NCBI RefSeq assembly: GCF_900187365.1
Contig: NZ_FYDG01000003.1
Location: forward strand, 124,001 to 188,000
Origin: Rhodoblastus acidophilus
GTDB lineage: Bacteria; Pseudomonadota; Alphaproteobacteria; Rhizobiales; Beijerinckiaceae
Direction: 5' to 3'
DNA: 64,000 nucleotides
Part shown: positions 1-8,665 of the stretch, piece after piece
Position numbering within the stretch: position 1 is the first letter of the stretch
Layout: each line of letters opens with the position of its first letter
Notes under the pieces: model-generated
Told to the model about the DNA's origin: nothing
The model's database searches: none
Seen by the model: only the letters and a program-made list of their open reading frames with translations
Made by a program: the position numbers and the translations under genes

Positions 1-1063
1 CGGAGATTTCGGTCAGCTTGCCCTTGGGCGCCTCGGCGTCGAACCAGCACAGGAATTTGGTCAGCGCCACGCCGTCGCGCAAATGCGCGGCGCGGGCGCC
101 GTCGAGTTCGGCCGCATTCTTCTGCGCCTTCATCGCCGCGATCGGGCTGGGCGCCAGCTCGACCTCCGCGCCGGCCGCGCGCGCGATTTGGGTCAGCGCC
201 GCCGCCGCCGTGCCGGAATCGAACTGGATTTTGCGTTTTTTTCCGCCCAGCTCGGCCAAAGCCTGCGGCAGATCCTCGGGCGCCGCCAGATCGGCCAGGG
301 CGCCCAGCGTCGCGCCCGCCCGCGCGTTGAGCTTGTCGGCGGCGAGGAACAGCTTCGGCTTGCCGGTTTGGAACACCAGCGCGAAGCCGAGCGCGATCGG
401 CGTATGGCCGAGATCGGCGCCGCGCAGGTTGAAGGCCCAGGCCAGATCATGCGGATCGCTGATGAGAAAGGCGTCGGCGGAAAACGCCTCGCGGATGCGG
501 GCGAGCTTCTTGTCGGCCTTCTCGCCGGCGTTTTTCAGCGGATGCAGCGCCACGGCGCCGCAGGGCGGGGCGGGGCGGTCGCGCCACAGCGCGTCGATGG
601 GATTGGCCTCGACGGCGACGAGCTCCGCGCCGGCGCGCTGGGCCGCCGCCTCGTAGCGCGCCGCCTGAGCCGGCGTGTGCAGCCAGGGATCGTAGCCGAT
701 CCGCGCCTTCTTTTTGGCGTTCTGCGCCAGCCATTCCGCCGGCGGGGTCCGGTCGAGAGGAACCACGGCGAACGCCTCTGCGTCCACCTGTTCGCGCGCC
801 TGAATCGTGTAGCGTCCGTCCACGAACAAAGCCGCCTTGTCGCGCAGCGCGATGGCGAAGCCGGCGCTGCCGGTAAACCCGGTCAGCCAGGCCAGCCGCT
901 CCTCGCAGGGGGCGACATATTCGTTCTGGTGCGCGTCGGCGCGCGGAACGAGAAAGCCGTCGAGTTTTTGCGCCCGCAGCTTGCCGCGCAAAGCCTTCAG
1001 CCGGGGCGCGCCGAGCGAGGGGTCGGCGGTTTCGCTGAAGTCCTGATAAAGAGAGTCGAACAT
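1..1063 (-). CDS. pepP: Xaa-Pro aminopeptidase (M24 family), 3' end outside window
   Basis: Metallopeptidase that removes N-terminal residues preceding proline in the cytoplasm. About 354 residues are visible, beginning MFDSLYQDFSETADPS. A creatinase/prolidase N-terminal domain spans roughly residues 20-145 (YVAPCEERLAWLTGFTGSAG, then ALFVDGRYTIQAREQV). A second creatinase-like domain follows at about 160-300. This arrangement fits the long, roughly 600-residue three-domain aminopeptidase P. The metal-binding pita-bread domain would lie beyond base 1, so no metal ligands can be seen. The start codon is at 1061-1063, divergent from the kinase-pyrophosphorylase gene. Family call is firm; exact specificity is inferred. 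Confidence 0.85.
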   Translation of the reverse strand, partial: MFDSLYQDFSETADPSLGAPRLKALRGKLRAQKLDGFLVPRADAHQNEYVAPCEERLAWLTGFTGSAGFAIALRDKAALFVDGRYTIQAREQVDAEAFAVVPLDRTPPAEWLAQNAKKKARIGYDPWLHTPAQAARYEAAAQRAGAELVAVEANPIDALWRDRPAPPCGAVALHPLKNAGEKADKKLARIREAFSADAFLISDPHDLAWAFNLRGADLGHTPIALGFALVFQTGKPKLFLAADKLNARAGATLGALADLAAPEDLPQALAELGGKKRKIQFDSGTAAAALTQIARAAGAEVELAPSPIAAMKAQKNAAELDGARAAHLRDGVALTKFLCWFDAEAPKGKLTEIS

Positions 1064-1166
1064 TTCGACAGTTAATCTCTTTTGCCGGCGCAAAGGAAGG
1101 GCGCCCGGCTGCGCAACGCCGTAAAAACCGCTAGAGATAGCCGATTCGCACCGTCTGGGGCCGCCG

Positions 1167-1997
1167 ATGAACCGCAATTACTTCCATCTTCACCTTGTGT
1201 CCGATTCCACCGGCGAAACGCTGATCGCCGTCAGCCGCGCGGTGGCGGCGCAATATCAGGGCACGGTGTCGATCGAGCATGTCTATCCGCTGGTGCGCAA
1301 CGCCGAGCAATTGGGGCGCGTCATCAACGAGATTCAGTCGGCGCCGGGCATCGTGCTCTATACGCTGGTCGATCAGGAGCTCAGCGACGAATTGCAGGCC
1401 TCCTGCGCGGAATTCGGCGCGGTGACGCTGTCGGTGCTCGAACCGATCGTCGAGCTGTTCCATTCCTATCTCGGCCCGGCGCAAAGCCCGCGTCCGGGCG
1501 CGCAGCACATGCTCAATTCGGAATATTTCCGCCGCATCGAGGCGCTGAACTATACGATGGCCCATGACGACGGCCAGGCGGTGGACGATTTCGAGGAGGC
1601 CGACGTGGTGCTGCTGGGCGTCAGCCGCACCTCCAAAACCCCGACCAGCATCTATCTCGCCAATCGCGGCATCAAGACGGCGAATTATCCGCTGGTGCCC
1701 GGCGCGCCGATTCCTCCCGCGCTGTTCTCGCTGCAGCGCCCGCTGGTGGTCGGCTTGTTCGCCTCGCCCGAGCGCATCGTGCAGATTCGCGAGAACCGGC
1801 TGCTGTCGCTCAACGCCAGCGACAACACCAGCTATGTCGACCGCCAGATGGTGTCGGACGAGGTCAACCAGTCCAAGCGCCTGTTCCATGAACGCAAATG
1901 GCCGGTGATCGACGTCACGCGGCGCTCAATCGAAGAAACCGCGGCGGCGATCATGGACCTGCATCGCTCGCATCAGCTCAAGTTCATCGCGGACTGA
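1167..1997 (+). CDS. ppsR: Pyruvate,phosphate dikinase / PEP synthase regulatory kinase-pyrophosphorylase (DUF299)
   Basis: Bifunctional cytoplasmic enzyme that inactivates PPDK or PEP synthase by ADP-dependent phosphorylation and reactivates it by phosphate-dependent dephosphorylation, controlling the pyruvate/PEP node. The 276-residue length is typical. The nucleotide-binding loop [15 protein letters not shown] is at residues 151-165. The N-terminal [11 protein letters not shown] signature and the [11 protein letters not shown] segment near the C-terminus also match. A terminator-like hairpin follows at 2011-2042. Whether the partner is PPDK or PEP synthase cannot be told, because neither is in the window. 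Confidence 0.93.
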   Translation: MNRNYFHLHLVSDSTGETLIAVSRAVAAQYQGTVSIEHVYPLVRNAEQLGRVINEIQSAPGIVLYTLVDQELSDELQASCAEFGAVTLSVLEPIVELFHSYLGPAQSPRPGAQHMLNSEYFRRIEALNYTMAHDDGQAVDDFEEADVVLLGVSRTSKTPTSIYLANRGIKTANYPLVPGAPIPPALFSLQRPLVVGLFASPERIVQIRENRLLSLNASDNTSYVDRQMVSDEVNQSKRLFHERKWPVIDVTRRSIEETAAAIMDLHRSHQLKFIAD

Positions 1998-2010
1998 GCA
2001 GGCGGCGCCG

Positions 2011-2042
2011 AGCCTCGCCCCCTTCACGCGAGGGGCTTTTTG
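2011..2042 (+). terminator. Rho-independent terminator after the kinase-pyrophosphorylase
   Basis: Arms CCTCGC and GCGAGG flank a short loop and are followed by GGCTTTTT. It lies 14 bases after the stop codon and 40 bases before aspS, so the two genes are probably separate transcription units. Confidence 0.65.
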
Positions 2043-2081
2043 GGCTAGGCAGCGCCAAACTCCTAAAAAGGCACAAGACAC

Positions 2082-3911
2082 ATGCACGCCTATCGCACCC
2101 ACACCTGCGGCGAACTCCGCGACACGCACATTGGCGAAAAGGTTCGCCTTTCCGGTTGGTGCCACCGCATCCGAGACTTTGGCGGCGTGCTGTTCATCGA
2201 CCTGCGCGACCATTACGGCATCACCCAATGCGTGGTCGATCCCGATTCACCCGGCTTCAAGACCGCCGAAGCCTTCCGCTCCGAATGGGTGGTGCGGCTC
2301 GACGGCGACGTGCGCCGCCGCCCGACCATGGACGGCAAGAGCACCGACAATGACGACCTCGCCACCGGCAAGATCGAAGTCTATGTCCGCGCCGCCGAAG
2401 TGCTCGGCCCGGCCGGCGAACTGCCGCTGCCGGTGTTCGGCGATCAGGACTATCCCGAGGAAACCCGTCTGAAATATCGCTTCCTCGACCTGCGCCGCGA
2501 ACGCATCCACAACAACATCATGCTGCGCGGGCAGGTGGTCGATTTCATGCGCACCAGCATGAAGGGCGCCGGTTTCAACGAATTTTCCACGCCGATCCTG
2601 ACGGCGTCGTCGCCGGAAGGCGCCCGCGACTTTCTGGTGCCCTCGCGCATTCATCCCGGCAAGTTTTACGCGCTGCCGCAGGCGCCGCAGCAGTATAAGC
2701 AGCTGCTGATGATGGCGGGCTTCGACCGCTATTTCCAGATCGCCCCCTGCTTCCGCGACGAGGACCCGCGCGCCGACCGCCTGCCCGGCGAATTCTACCA
2801 GCTTGATCTGGAAATGAGCTTTGTCACGCAGGACGATGTGTTCGCGGCGATGGAGCCGATCATCACCGGCATTTTCGAAAAGTTCGGCAAGGGCAAGCCG
2901 GTGACGAAAAACTGGCCGCGCATTCCCTATGCCGAGGCCATGCGCAAATATGGCTCCGACAAGCCGGACCTGCGCAACCCGATCATCATGCAGGAGGTTT
3001 CGGAGCATTTCCGCGGCTCCGGCTTCAAGATTTTCGCCCGCCTGCTGGAGCAGCCCAAGAACGAAGTCTGGGCCATCCCGGCGCCGACCGGCGGCCAGCG
3101 CACCTTCGCCGACCGCATGAACTCCTGGGCGCAGACCGAGGGCCAGCCGGGCCTGGGCTACATCCTGTTCTTCGACCGCGCCAAGGACGAAACCACCCAG
3201 AAGGAGCATCCCGGCGCGACCGGCGTCGGCGGCCGTGGCCCGCTCGCCAACAATATCGGCCCGGACCGCGTCGAGGCGATCCGCACGCAGCTTGGCCTCA
3301 ACGCCGGCGACGCCGCCTTCTTCGTGGCGGGCGACCCGGAAAAGTTCGCCAGATTCGCCGGCATGGCCCGCACCAAGGTCGCCGAAGACCTCAATCTGGT
3401 GGACAAGGACCGGTTCGAACTCGCCTGGATCGTCGACTTCCCGATGTACGAGTACAACGAGGAAGACAAGAAGGTCGATTTCGGCCACAACCCCTTCTCG
3501 ATGCCGCAGGGCGGGCTTGAGGCGCTGCAGACGCAGGACCCGCTGACGATCAAGGCGTTCCAGTACGACATCGCCTGCAACGGCTTTGAGATCGCCTCCG
3601 GCGGCATCCGCAACCACCGCCCGGAATCGATGGTGAAGGCGTTCGAAATCGCCGGCTATGGCGAGGAGACGGTGATCGAGCGTTTCGGCGGCATGTATCG
3701 CGCGTTCCAGTACGGCGCGCCGCCGCATGGCGGCATGGCGGCGGGCGTGGACCGCATCATCATGCTGCTGGCGGGCGAGCAGAACCTGCGCGAAGTCGCG
3801 CTGTTCCCGATGAACCAGCGCGCCGAAGACATTTTGATGGGCGCCCCGGCGCCCGCCACGCCCAAGCAGTTGCGCGAACTGCACATGCGCGTGAATGTCG
3901 AAGCGAAGTGA
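2082..3911 (+). CDS. aspS: Aspartate--tRNA(Asp/Asn) ligase
   Basis: Class II aminoacyl-tRNA synthetase charging tRNA-Asp. The 609-residue protein has the bacterial layout. An OB-fold anticodon domain covers residues 1-110 ([20 protein letters not shown]). Motif 2 reads [14 protein letters not shown] insertion lies in the middle, and class II motif 3, [16 protein letters not shown], is near the C-terminus. The His in GWCHRIRD aligns with His31 of the non-discriminating Pseudomonas aeruginosa enzyme, so this AspRS may also charge tRNA-Asn when GatCAB is present. That last point is inference from a single residue. The RBS is AAGGCAC. Confidence 0.97.
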   Translation: MHAYRTHTCGELRDTHIGEKVRLSGWCHRIRDFGGVLFIDLRDHYGITQCVVDPDSPGFKTAEAFRSEWVVRLDGDVRRRPTMDGKSTDNDDLATGKIEVYVRAAEVLGPAGELPLPVFGDQDYPEETRLKYRFLDLRRERIHNNIMLRGQVVDFMRTSMKGAGFNEFSTPILTASSPEGARDFLVPSRIHPGKFYALPQAPQQYKQLLMMAGFDRYFQIAPCFRDEDPRADRLPGEFYQLDLEMSFVTQDDVFAAMEPIITGIFEKFGKGKPVTKNWPRIPYAEAMRKYGSDKPDLRNPIIMQEVSEHFRGSGFKIFARLLEQPKNEVWAIPAPTGGQRTFADRMNSWAQTEGQPGLGYILFFDRAKDETTQKEHPGATGVGGRGPLANNIGPDRVEAIRTQLGLNAGDAAFFVAGDPEKFARFAGMARTKVAEDLNLVDKDRFELAWIVDFPMYEYNEEDKKVDFGHNPFSMPQGGLEALQTQDPLTIKAFQYDIACNGFEIASGGIRNHRPESMVKAFEIAGYGEETVIERFGGMYRAFQYGAPPHGGMAAGVDRIIMLLAGEQNLREVALFPMNQRAEDILMGAPAPATPKQLRELHMRVNVEAK

Positions 3912-3919
3912 CGAATCAA

Positions 3920-3960
3920 CTCCCTCTCCCCGCACGCGGGGAGAGGGCAGGGGTGAGGGG
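3920..3960. repeat. C/G-purine palindromic intergenic element, copy 1
   Basis: Immediately after aspS lies CTCTCCCCGC-acg-CGGGGAGAG followed by a GGGTGAGGGG tail. The core resembles two further elements at 37044-37074 and 58047-58078. In RNA it would form a strong hairpin. Elements like this are common between genes in Rhizobiales genomes. It may act in transcript ending or stability, but no function is shown. Confidence 0.6.
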
Positions 3961-4090
3961 CTGAGGCGTTGGCCTCGGCCCTCAAGAACGTCGCGATCAA
4001 AAGTGTCGCTTTGGGCGCTAAATTGACGCAGTGCCAAAGCGTATCGACTCGTCTAAATTTAATTAGCTATACATCCATAGGTACCGTAAG

Positions 4091-5839
4091 ATGAATCATG
4101 CTCATTCTTGGGTGCACGCGTTTCAAGATCGATTAGATCTCGCACCATTTGGAAGTGCTGGGCTGGCCTTATTCGCATTAGCTCTAAAATTTGGATACGA
4201 TGATGTTGCCTCAATTGGTATTGATGCCGTCGTAGATGGGCCGGACGACAGAAGCGTAGATCTGGTTTACGTTGATCGAGATCAGCGCTTGGCGGTTGTT
4301 GCACAATCTTACGTTGCAAATACGCCGAAAGGTCAGGCGAAAGCAAGTAAAGCTGCGACCCTCAGGCAGGCTCTGTCATATCTAATTGAGGTGGATCTGG
4401 AGAGCCTTCCGGAGCGGTTATGGCCAGCGGCGAGTGATCTGCGCTCAGCACTTGCTGAGGGAGCGATTGATCAACTCTACGTTTGGTTTGTTCATAACTG
4501 CCCGTCGTCCCGGAATGTCTCCAATGAGATAAGAACTGTTGGGGCGACAGTGACTTCTATGATCCGAGCTCATTTTGAAAACTCAAATATAGATATTTTT
4601 GCGGACGATATTTCTAGTGAGGTTCTTGAGCAGCTTTATACAGATACAAACACTCCGATACTTGTGAATGATAAAATAAGCTTCATTACTCATACGACAT
4701 TATCATTCGAAGAGAAAGAATGGCAGTGTGTTATTGCGCCAATTAAATTATCTGATTTAAAGTCTCTTTACACTAGTCATGAGACGAGGCTTTTTTCTGC
4801 TAATGTCCGCGACTTTTTGGGTATGAAGGCAGGTGACTCTAATATTAATCATCAAATGCAGAAAACAATATCTGAAAATCCGCAAAATTTCTTTATATAT
4901 AATAACGGGATCACTCTGTTGACGCATGGAGTGGATGTCTTTGATGTGCCTAATGGTAAAAGGATCGACGCGCACGGTCTATCCATTGTTAATGGTGCGC
5001 AGACTACTGGAACGGTTGGAACCTCAGAAATAGAGCCTCCAGCCGATGCGTTTGTTCTTGCGCGCTTTATCTCCACTAAGAGTGGTGATCTTATTGGTGA
5101 TGTTGTGCGTTATAACAATCGTCAAAACGCTGTAACGGCGTCTGATTTCCGGAGTACAGACAGTATCCAAAAACAACTTGTCGATCAAATGAAGCGCATT
5201 CCCAACGCGGAGTACGACGGTGGTCGGCGAGGCGGTGTTTCGGCAGCGATAAAACGACGTCCAAATTTGCTTCCTTCCTACTCGGTTGGGCAGGCATTAG
5301 CCGCAGTGCACGGCGATCCTACGGTCGCTTACAATGAAAAGTCGGCTATTTGGTCAAAGGATGCCCTTTACAGCCGCTATTTCAACGAGCAGTTAACAGC
5401 GCGGCATGTGGTTTTTTGCTATGGCCTGCTTAAGGCAGTCGAAAATGAGAAGAATGAACTGCGCAAACGTGAGCATAATCACGAGAAGTTGACCAAGGCC
5501 GATATTGCAAAGCTTGAGTTTTACCGCAAGAGAGGTGCAGTCCTGCTCTTATGCGCTGCAATTGGAGAATGCCTTGAGACTATTGCGGACCGTGTCATTG
5601 CGAACCGATTTTCCCTAACTTTTGGTGAAAAAGATTCGCCTGAAGATGCTGCGGCATACTGGCAGCCGACCGTGAAGGCAATTTCAGGGCTTCATGCTCA
5701 TCTTGAGAAAGCCTTTAGTGATGGCTTGAAAAATCAAGAAAAAGTACGTGAGACACTAAAGAATTTTTCGCAAATTGTTGCGACACTGCGGGCTCCTTTT
5801 GCTGAATTCTTCAAGTCAGTCGAAAATAAGCTTTCCTAA
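4091..5839 (+). CDS. AIPR-family protein (abortive infection / phage resistance type), probably horizontally acquired
   Basis: The 582-residue protein carries AIPR-domain landmarks: LFSANVRDFLG near residue 233, FFIYNNGITLL near 267 and LSIVNGAQTTGT near 297. The N-terminal part has SVDLVYVDRDQRLAVVAQSY near 55-74. Its layout resembles the Mrr/PD-(D/E)XK core found in relatives, but with QSY where QxK is expected, so nuclease activity is uncertain. The gene is conspicuously AT-rich and uses A/T-ending codons, unlike the housekeeping genes on both sides. No restriction, methylase, integrase or tRNA gene adjoins it. AIPR proteins are associated with phage resistance and restriction loci; a defence role here is inference. 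An 11-bp-arm hairpin follows. Confidence 0.82.
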   Translation: MNHAHSWVHAFQDRLDLAPFGSAGLALFALALKFGYDDVASIGIDAVVDGPDDRSVDLVYVDRDQRLAVVAQSYVANTPKGQAKASKAATLRQALSYLIEVDLESLPERLWPAASDLRSALAEGAIDQLYVWFVHNCPSSRNVSNEIRTVGATVTSMIRAHFENSNIDIFADDISSEVLEQLYTDTNTPILVNDKISFITHTTLSFEEKEWQCVIAPIKLSDLKSLYTSHETRLFSANVRDFLGMKAGDSNINHQMQKTISENPQNFFIYNNGITLLTHGVDVFDVPNGKRIDAHGLSIVNGAQTTGTVGTSEIEPPADAFVLARFISTKSGDLIGDVVRYNNRQNAVTASDFRSTDSIQKQLVDQMKRIPNAEYDGGRRGGVSAAIKRRPNLLPSYSVGQALAAVHGDPTVAYNEKSAIWSKDALYSRYFNEQLTARHVVFCYGLLKAVENEKNELRKREHNHEKLTKADIAKLEFYRKRGAVLLLCAAIGECLETIADRVIANRFSLTFGEKDSPEDAAAYWQPTVKAISGLHAHLEKAFSDGLKNQEKVRETLKNFSQIVATLRAPFAEFFKSVENKLS

Positions 5840-5865
5840 GTTTTGAATATATCATCTGTAAGATG

Positions 5866-5895
5866 CGTCTCTACGATCAGCGAGTCGTAGAGACG
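5866..5895 (+). terminator. Perfect 11-bp-arm hairpin downstream of the AIPR gene
   Basis: CGTCTCTACGA at 5866-5876 pairs perfectly with TCGTAGAGACG at 5885-5895 across an 8-base loop. It begins 27 bases after the AIPR stop codon. There is no clear T-tract, so it could be a transcript-end hairpin or a site left by insertion of the foreign gene. It also sits between convergent genes. Confidence 0.5.
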
Positions 5896-5922
5896 TTGGT
5901 GACGCGTGCTGGGTGCCCCCTC

Positions 5923-6264
5923 TTACGTCCACAAATTGACTCGCGCGCCCTGCTTGTCGGTGAAATTGCCGAACAGGATCATCACGAAATCAAACACGGT
6001 CCAGACCACAAAACCGCCGCCGGTGATCAGTTGCAGCAGCCCCGTGCCCCACTTCCCGACATAGAATCGGTGAAACCCGAACAGGCCGAAGAAGAAGCAC
6101 AATAGCGCAGCCGGCAGGATGCGCTTGGTCGTCGCGGTGTTGGGCGCGCCGCAATTGGGGCAGGCGACGGCGGTTTCGTAAACCTGATGGCCGCAGGCGC
6201 GGCAGATCAGCAATCGGGGGCCGCCCGCAATCAGATTGGGCGCGCCCGCAGGACCAAAACTCAT
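5923..6264 (-). CDS. Zinc-ribbon and TM2-domain membrane protein
   Basis: The 113-residue protein has an N-terminal zinc ribbon with Cys21, Cys24, Cys35 and Cys38 (CRACG...CPNCG). A TM2 domain at about 48-102 has two transmembrane helices around the signature [19 protein letters not shown]2 proteins are small inner-membrane proteins of unknown biochemical role. Its ATG overlaps the thrS stop codon as ATGA, so it is translationally coupled to thrS. Confidence 0.88.
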   Translation of the reverse strand: MSFGPAGAPNLIAGGPRLLICRACGHQVYETAVACPNCGAPNTATTKRILPAALLCFFFGLFGFHRFYVGKWGTGLLQLITGGGFVVWTVFDFVMILFGNFTDKQGARVNLWT

Positions 6265-8189
6265 CGCAAATCCGGAGGCGTCGCCTCCGCTCCCAGATTA
6301 GCCAAAGCCTCGTCCAGCGTCGCAAACGTCTGCGCCTGCGAACCAAGCCGGCGGATCGAAACGGTGCGTTCCGCCGCCTCCTTGCGCCCGACCACGATCA
6401 GCACGGGGATTTTCGCCAGCGACAATTCCCGCACCTTGTAATTGATTTTCTCGTTACGCAGGTCAGTGTCAACCCGCAGTCCCGCCTTGCGCGCGAGCGC
6501 GGCGATCTCCAGCGCGTAATCGTCGGCGTCGCTGGTGATGGTGCAGATGGTGGCCTGCACAGGCGACAGCCAAAGCGGCAGATGCCCGGCGAAATGCTCG
6601 ATCAGGATGCCGGTGAACCGCTCCAGCGAGCCGAACACGGCGCGATGGATCATCACCGGAGTCTGCTTGTCGGAATCGGCGCCGATATAGAAGGCGCCAA
6701 ACCGTCCCGGCAGGTTGAAGTCCACCTGCGTCGTGCCGCACTGCCACTCGCGGCCGATGGCGTCGCGCAGAGTGTATTCGAGCTTCGGGCCGTAGAACGC
6801 GCCTTCGCCGGGGTTGATCCCGGTCTTCACGCCCTGCGCCGCCAGTTCGTCCAGCACCTTTTTCAGCGCGGCCTCGGCCCGGTCCCAGTTCTCGTCGGAG
6901 CCGACGCGTTTTTCCGGGCGGGTCGAAAGTTTGACGACAATATCCTCGAAGCCGAAGTCCTTGTAGATGGTCATGACCATCTCATTGACCTTCATGGCTT
7001 CGCCCATGATCTGCTCTTCGGTGCAGAAAATGTGGGCGTCGTCCTGCGTGAACGCGCGCACGCGCATCACGCCATGGATGGCGCCGGACGGCTCATAGCG
7101 ATGCACGATGCCGAACTCGGCGATTTTCATCGGCAGGTCGCGGTAAGACTTCAGACCGTTCTTGAAGATCTGCACATGGCCGGGGCAATTCATCGGTTTT
7201 AGCGCGAAAATCCGTTCATCCTCGGTCTTGGTGATGAACATGTTCTCGCGATAGGTCTGCCAATGGCCCGAGGTCTCCCACAGCGCCCGGTCCAAGACCT
7301 GCGGCGTGTTGACTTCGATATAGCCCGCCGCCTGCTGGCGCCGTCGCATGAACGAAATCAGGCACTGGAACAGCGTCCAGCCCTTGGGATGCCAGAAGAT
7401 CGTGCCGGGGCCTTCCTCCTGGAAATGGAACAGATCCATTTCGCGGCCCAACCGCCGGTGGTCGCGCCGCTCGGCCTCCTCCAGCATTTTCACGTAAGCG
7501 TCGAGATCGTCCTGCTTGGCGAACGCCGTGGCGTAAATGCGCTGCAGCATCGGCTTGGTGGAATCGCCGCGCCAATAGGCGCCGGCCACCTTCATCAGCT
7601 TGAACGCCTGCCCGATCTTGCCGGTCGAAGGCATGTGCGGCCCGCGGCACAGGTCGAGCCATTCGCCCTGGCGATAGATCGAAATTTTTTGGTCGGCCGG
7701 AATCGCCTGCACCAATTCAACCTTGAACGCCTCGCCATGCTTTTCGAAATAGGCGATGGCGTCGTCGCGCGACCATTCCTCGCGCACGATCGGTTTGTCG
7801 GCGGCGACGATCTCGCGCATCTTCTTTTCGATGGCGGCGAAATCCTCCGGCGTGAACGGGGTCTCGCGGTAGAAGTCGTAGTAGAATCCGTTCTCGATCA
7901 CCGGGCCGATGGTGACCTGCACGCCCGGATAAAGCGCCTGCACCGCATCGGCCAGCACATGCGCCGCGTCATGCCGAATCAACTCCAGCGCGCGCGGATC
8001 CTCGCGGTTGACGAACTCGATTTTAGCGTCGGCTCTGATCGGCGTCGCGGCGTCCACCATCTGGCCGTCCAGCATCATGGCGACGGTTTTTTTGGCCAGC
8101 GAAGGGGAGATGGCTTTGGCGATGTCGAGGCCGGAAACGCCGGGCTCATAGGCGCGCGAAGCGCCATCGGGGAAAGTCACGGAAATCAT
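6261..8189 (-). CDS. thrS: Threonine--tRNA ligase
   Basis: Class II synthetase charging tRNA-Thr. From the ATG at 8187-8189 ([17 protein letters not shown]) the product is 642 residues, the normal size, with an AGGAG ribosome site 5 bases upstream. A longer in-frame start further upstream would add a tail unlike the family. Domains in order: TGS (1-60), editing domain with the [12 protein letters not shown] histidine motif, catalytic core with the zinc-ligand segment MNCPGH, and the C-terminal anticodon-binding domain. It overlaps the TM2 gene by four bases. Confidence 0.97.
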   Translation of the reverse strand: MISVTFPDGASRAYEPGVSGLDIAKAISPSLAKKTVAMMLDGQMVDAATPIRADAKIEFVNREDPRALELIRHDAAHVLADAVQALYPGVQVTIGPVIENGFYYDFYRETPFTPEDFAAIEKKMREIVAADKPIVREEWSRDDAIAYFEKHGEAFKVELVQAIPADQKISIYRQGEWLDLCRGPHMPSTGKIGQAFKLMKVAGAYWRGDSTKPMLQRIYATAFAKQDDLDAYVKMLEEAERRDHRRLGREMDLFHFQEEGPGTIFWHPKGWTLFQCLISFMRRRQQAAGYIEVNTPQVLDRALWETSGHWQTYRENMFITKTEDERIFALKPMNCPGHVQIFKNGLKSYRDLPMKIAEFGIVHRYEPSGAIHGVMRVRAFTQDDAHIFCTEEQIMGEAMKVNEMVMTIYKDFGFEDIVVKLSTRPEKRVGSDENWDRAEAALKKVLDELAAQGVKTGINPGEGAFYGPKLEYTLRDAIGREWQCGTTQVDFNLPGRFGAFYIGADSDKQTPVMIHRAVFGSLERFTGILIEHFAGHLPLWLSPVQATICTITSDADDYALEIAALARKAGLRVDTDLRNEKINYKVRELSLAKIPVLIVVGRKEAAERTVSIRRLGSQAQTFATLDEALANLGAEATPPDLR

Positions 8190-8665
8190 GTTTTTCTCCT
8201 GCTCACTCGCCGAGACGGGCCGGCGTAAGCGATGAACGACGTTCCCACCTAATCCTTGTTCGCCAAAAGTGCAATCGCTCTGCGGAAGCCGTACGCAACC
8301 TTTGACGCGAACCAAGACGTCATGACCTAAGGTCATGTACAAAAGAGAGTTTTGTTTGAAAGCACATCTGTTTCGTCCTGAAGATGCAACCGGAAGGATG
8401 CAACAAACTGAAGCTTTACAATAAAGAAGCGTGTGCGTATCGTGGCGACAATTTGTTTTTTATGGTTCGACCCAGATAAGGCCGACATGAAGTGTTTTCA
8501 GAGAGATATATGGCGTCTCAGGCATGTCTTCGTGAGAATCCTTGCGGAAGCCGTCCCGGACGCGCGCGCATCTCCCGAACCTTCCCGCGTCATCTTTCAA
8601 TCGACATCCGCACTCAGAGCCACGCGGGCGCCCAATTGGCTCGCCAATGAAAACGGGGAACAGAC
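8190..8665. other. Divergent intergenic region between thrS and the secreted repeat protein
   Basis: This 476-base stretch holds no convincing gene. It must contain the promoters of both divergent genes. It includes a perfect dyad CATGACCT-A-AGGTCATG at 8321-8337. A direct repeat GATGCAAC occurs at 8383-8390 and 8398-8405. Short reading frames in the AT-richer middle lack ribosome sites and family resemblance. Confidence 0.6.
8321..8337. promoter_or_regulatory. Operator-like perfect dyad upstream of thrS
   Basis: Eight-base arms CATGACCT and AGGTCATG surround a single central base, about 132 bases upstream of the thrS start. The short centre favours a dimeric DNA-binding protein over an RNA hairpin. 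No regulator gene is adjacent. Confidence 0.4.

Noticed and set aside
2247-4037. 596-codon minus-strand frame opposite aspS
   Set aside because: Shadow of aspS; no family resemblance.
4091-5895. Prophage or integrative element around the AIPR gene
   Set aside because: No integrase, att-like duplication, tRNA or phage structural gene is present; only one foreign-looking gene is seen.
8190-8342. N-terminal extension of ThrRS to an upstream start
   Set aside because: The extension is unlike the family, whereas the ATG at 8187-8189 has AGGAG and gives the usual 642 residues.
8190-8665. T-box or threonine-rich leader peptide for thrS
   Set aside because: No T-box bulge sequence, no run of threonine codons in a short frame, and the mechanism is not expected in this phylum.
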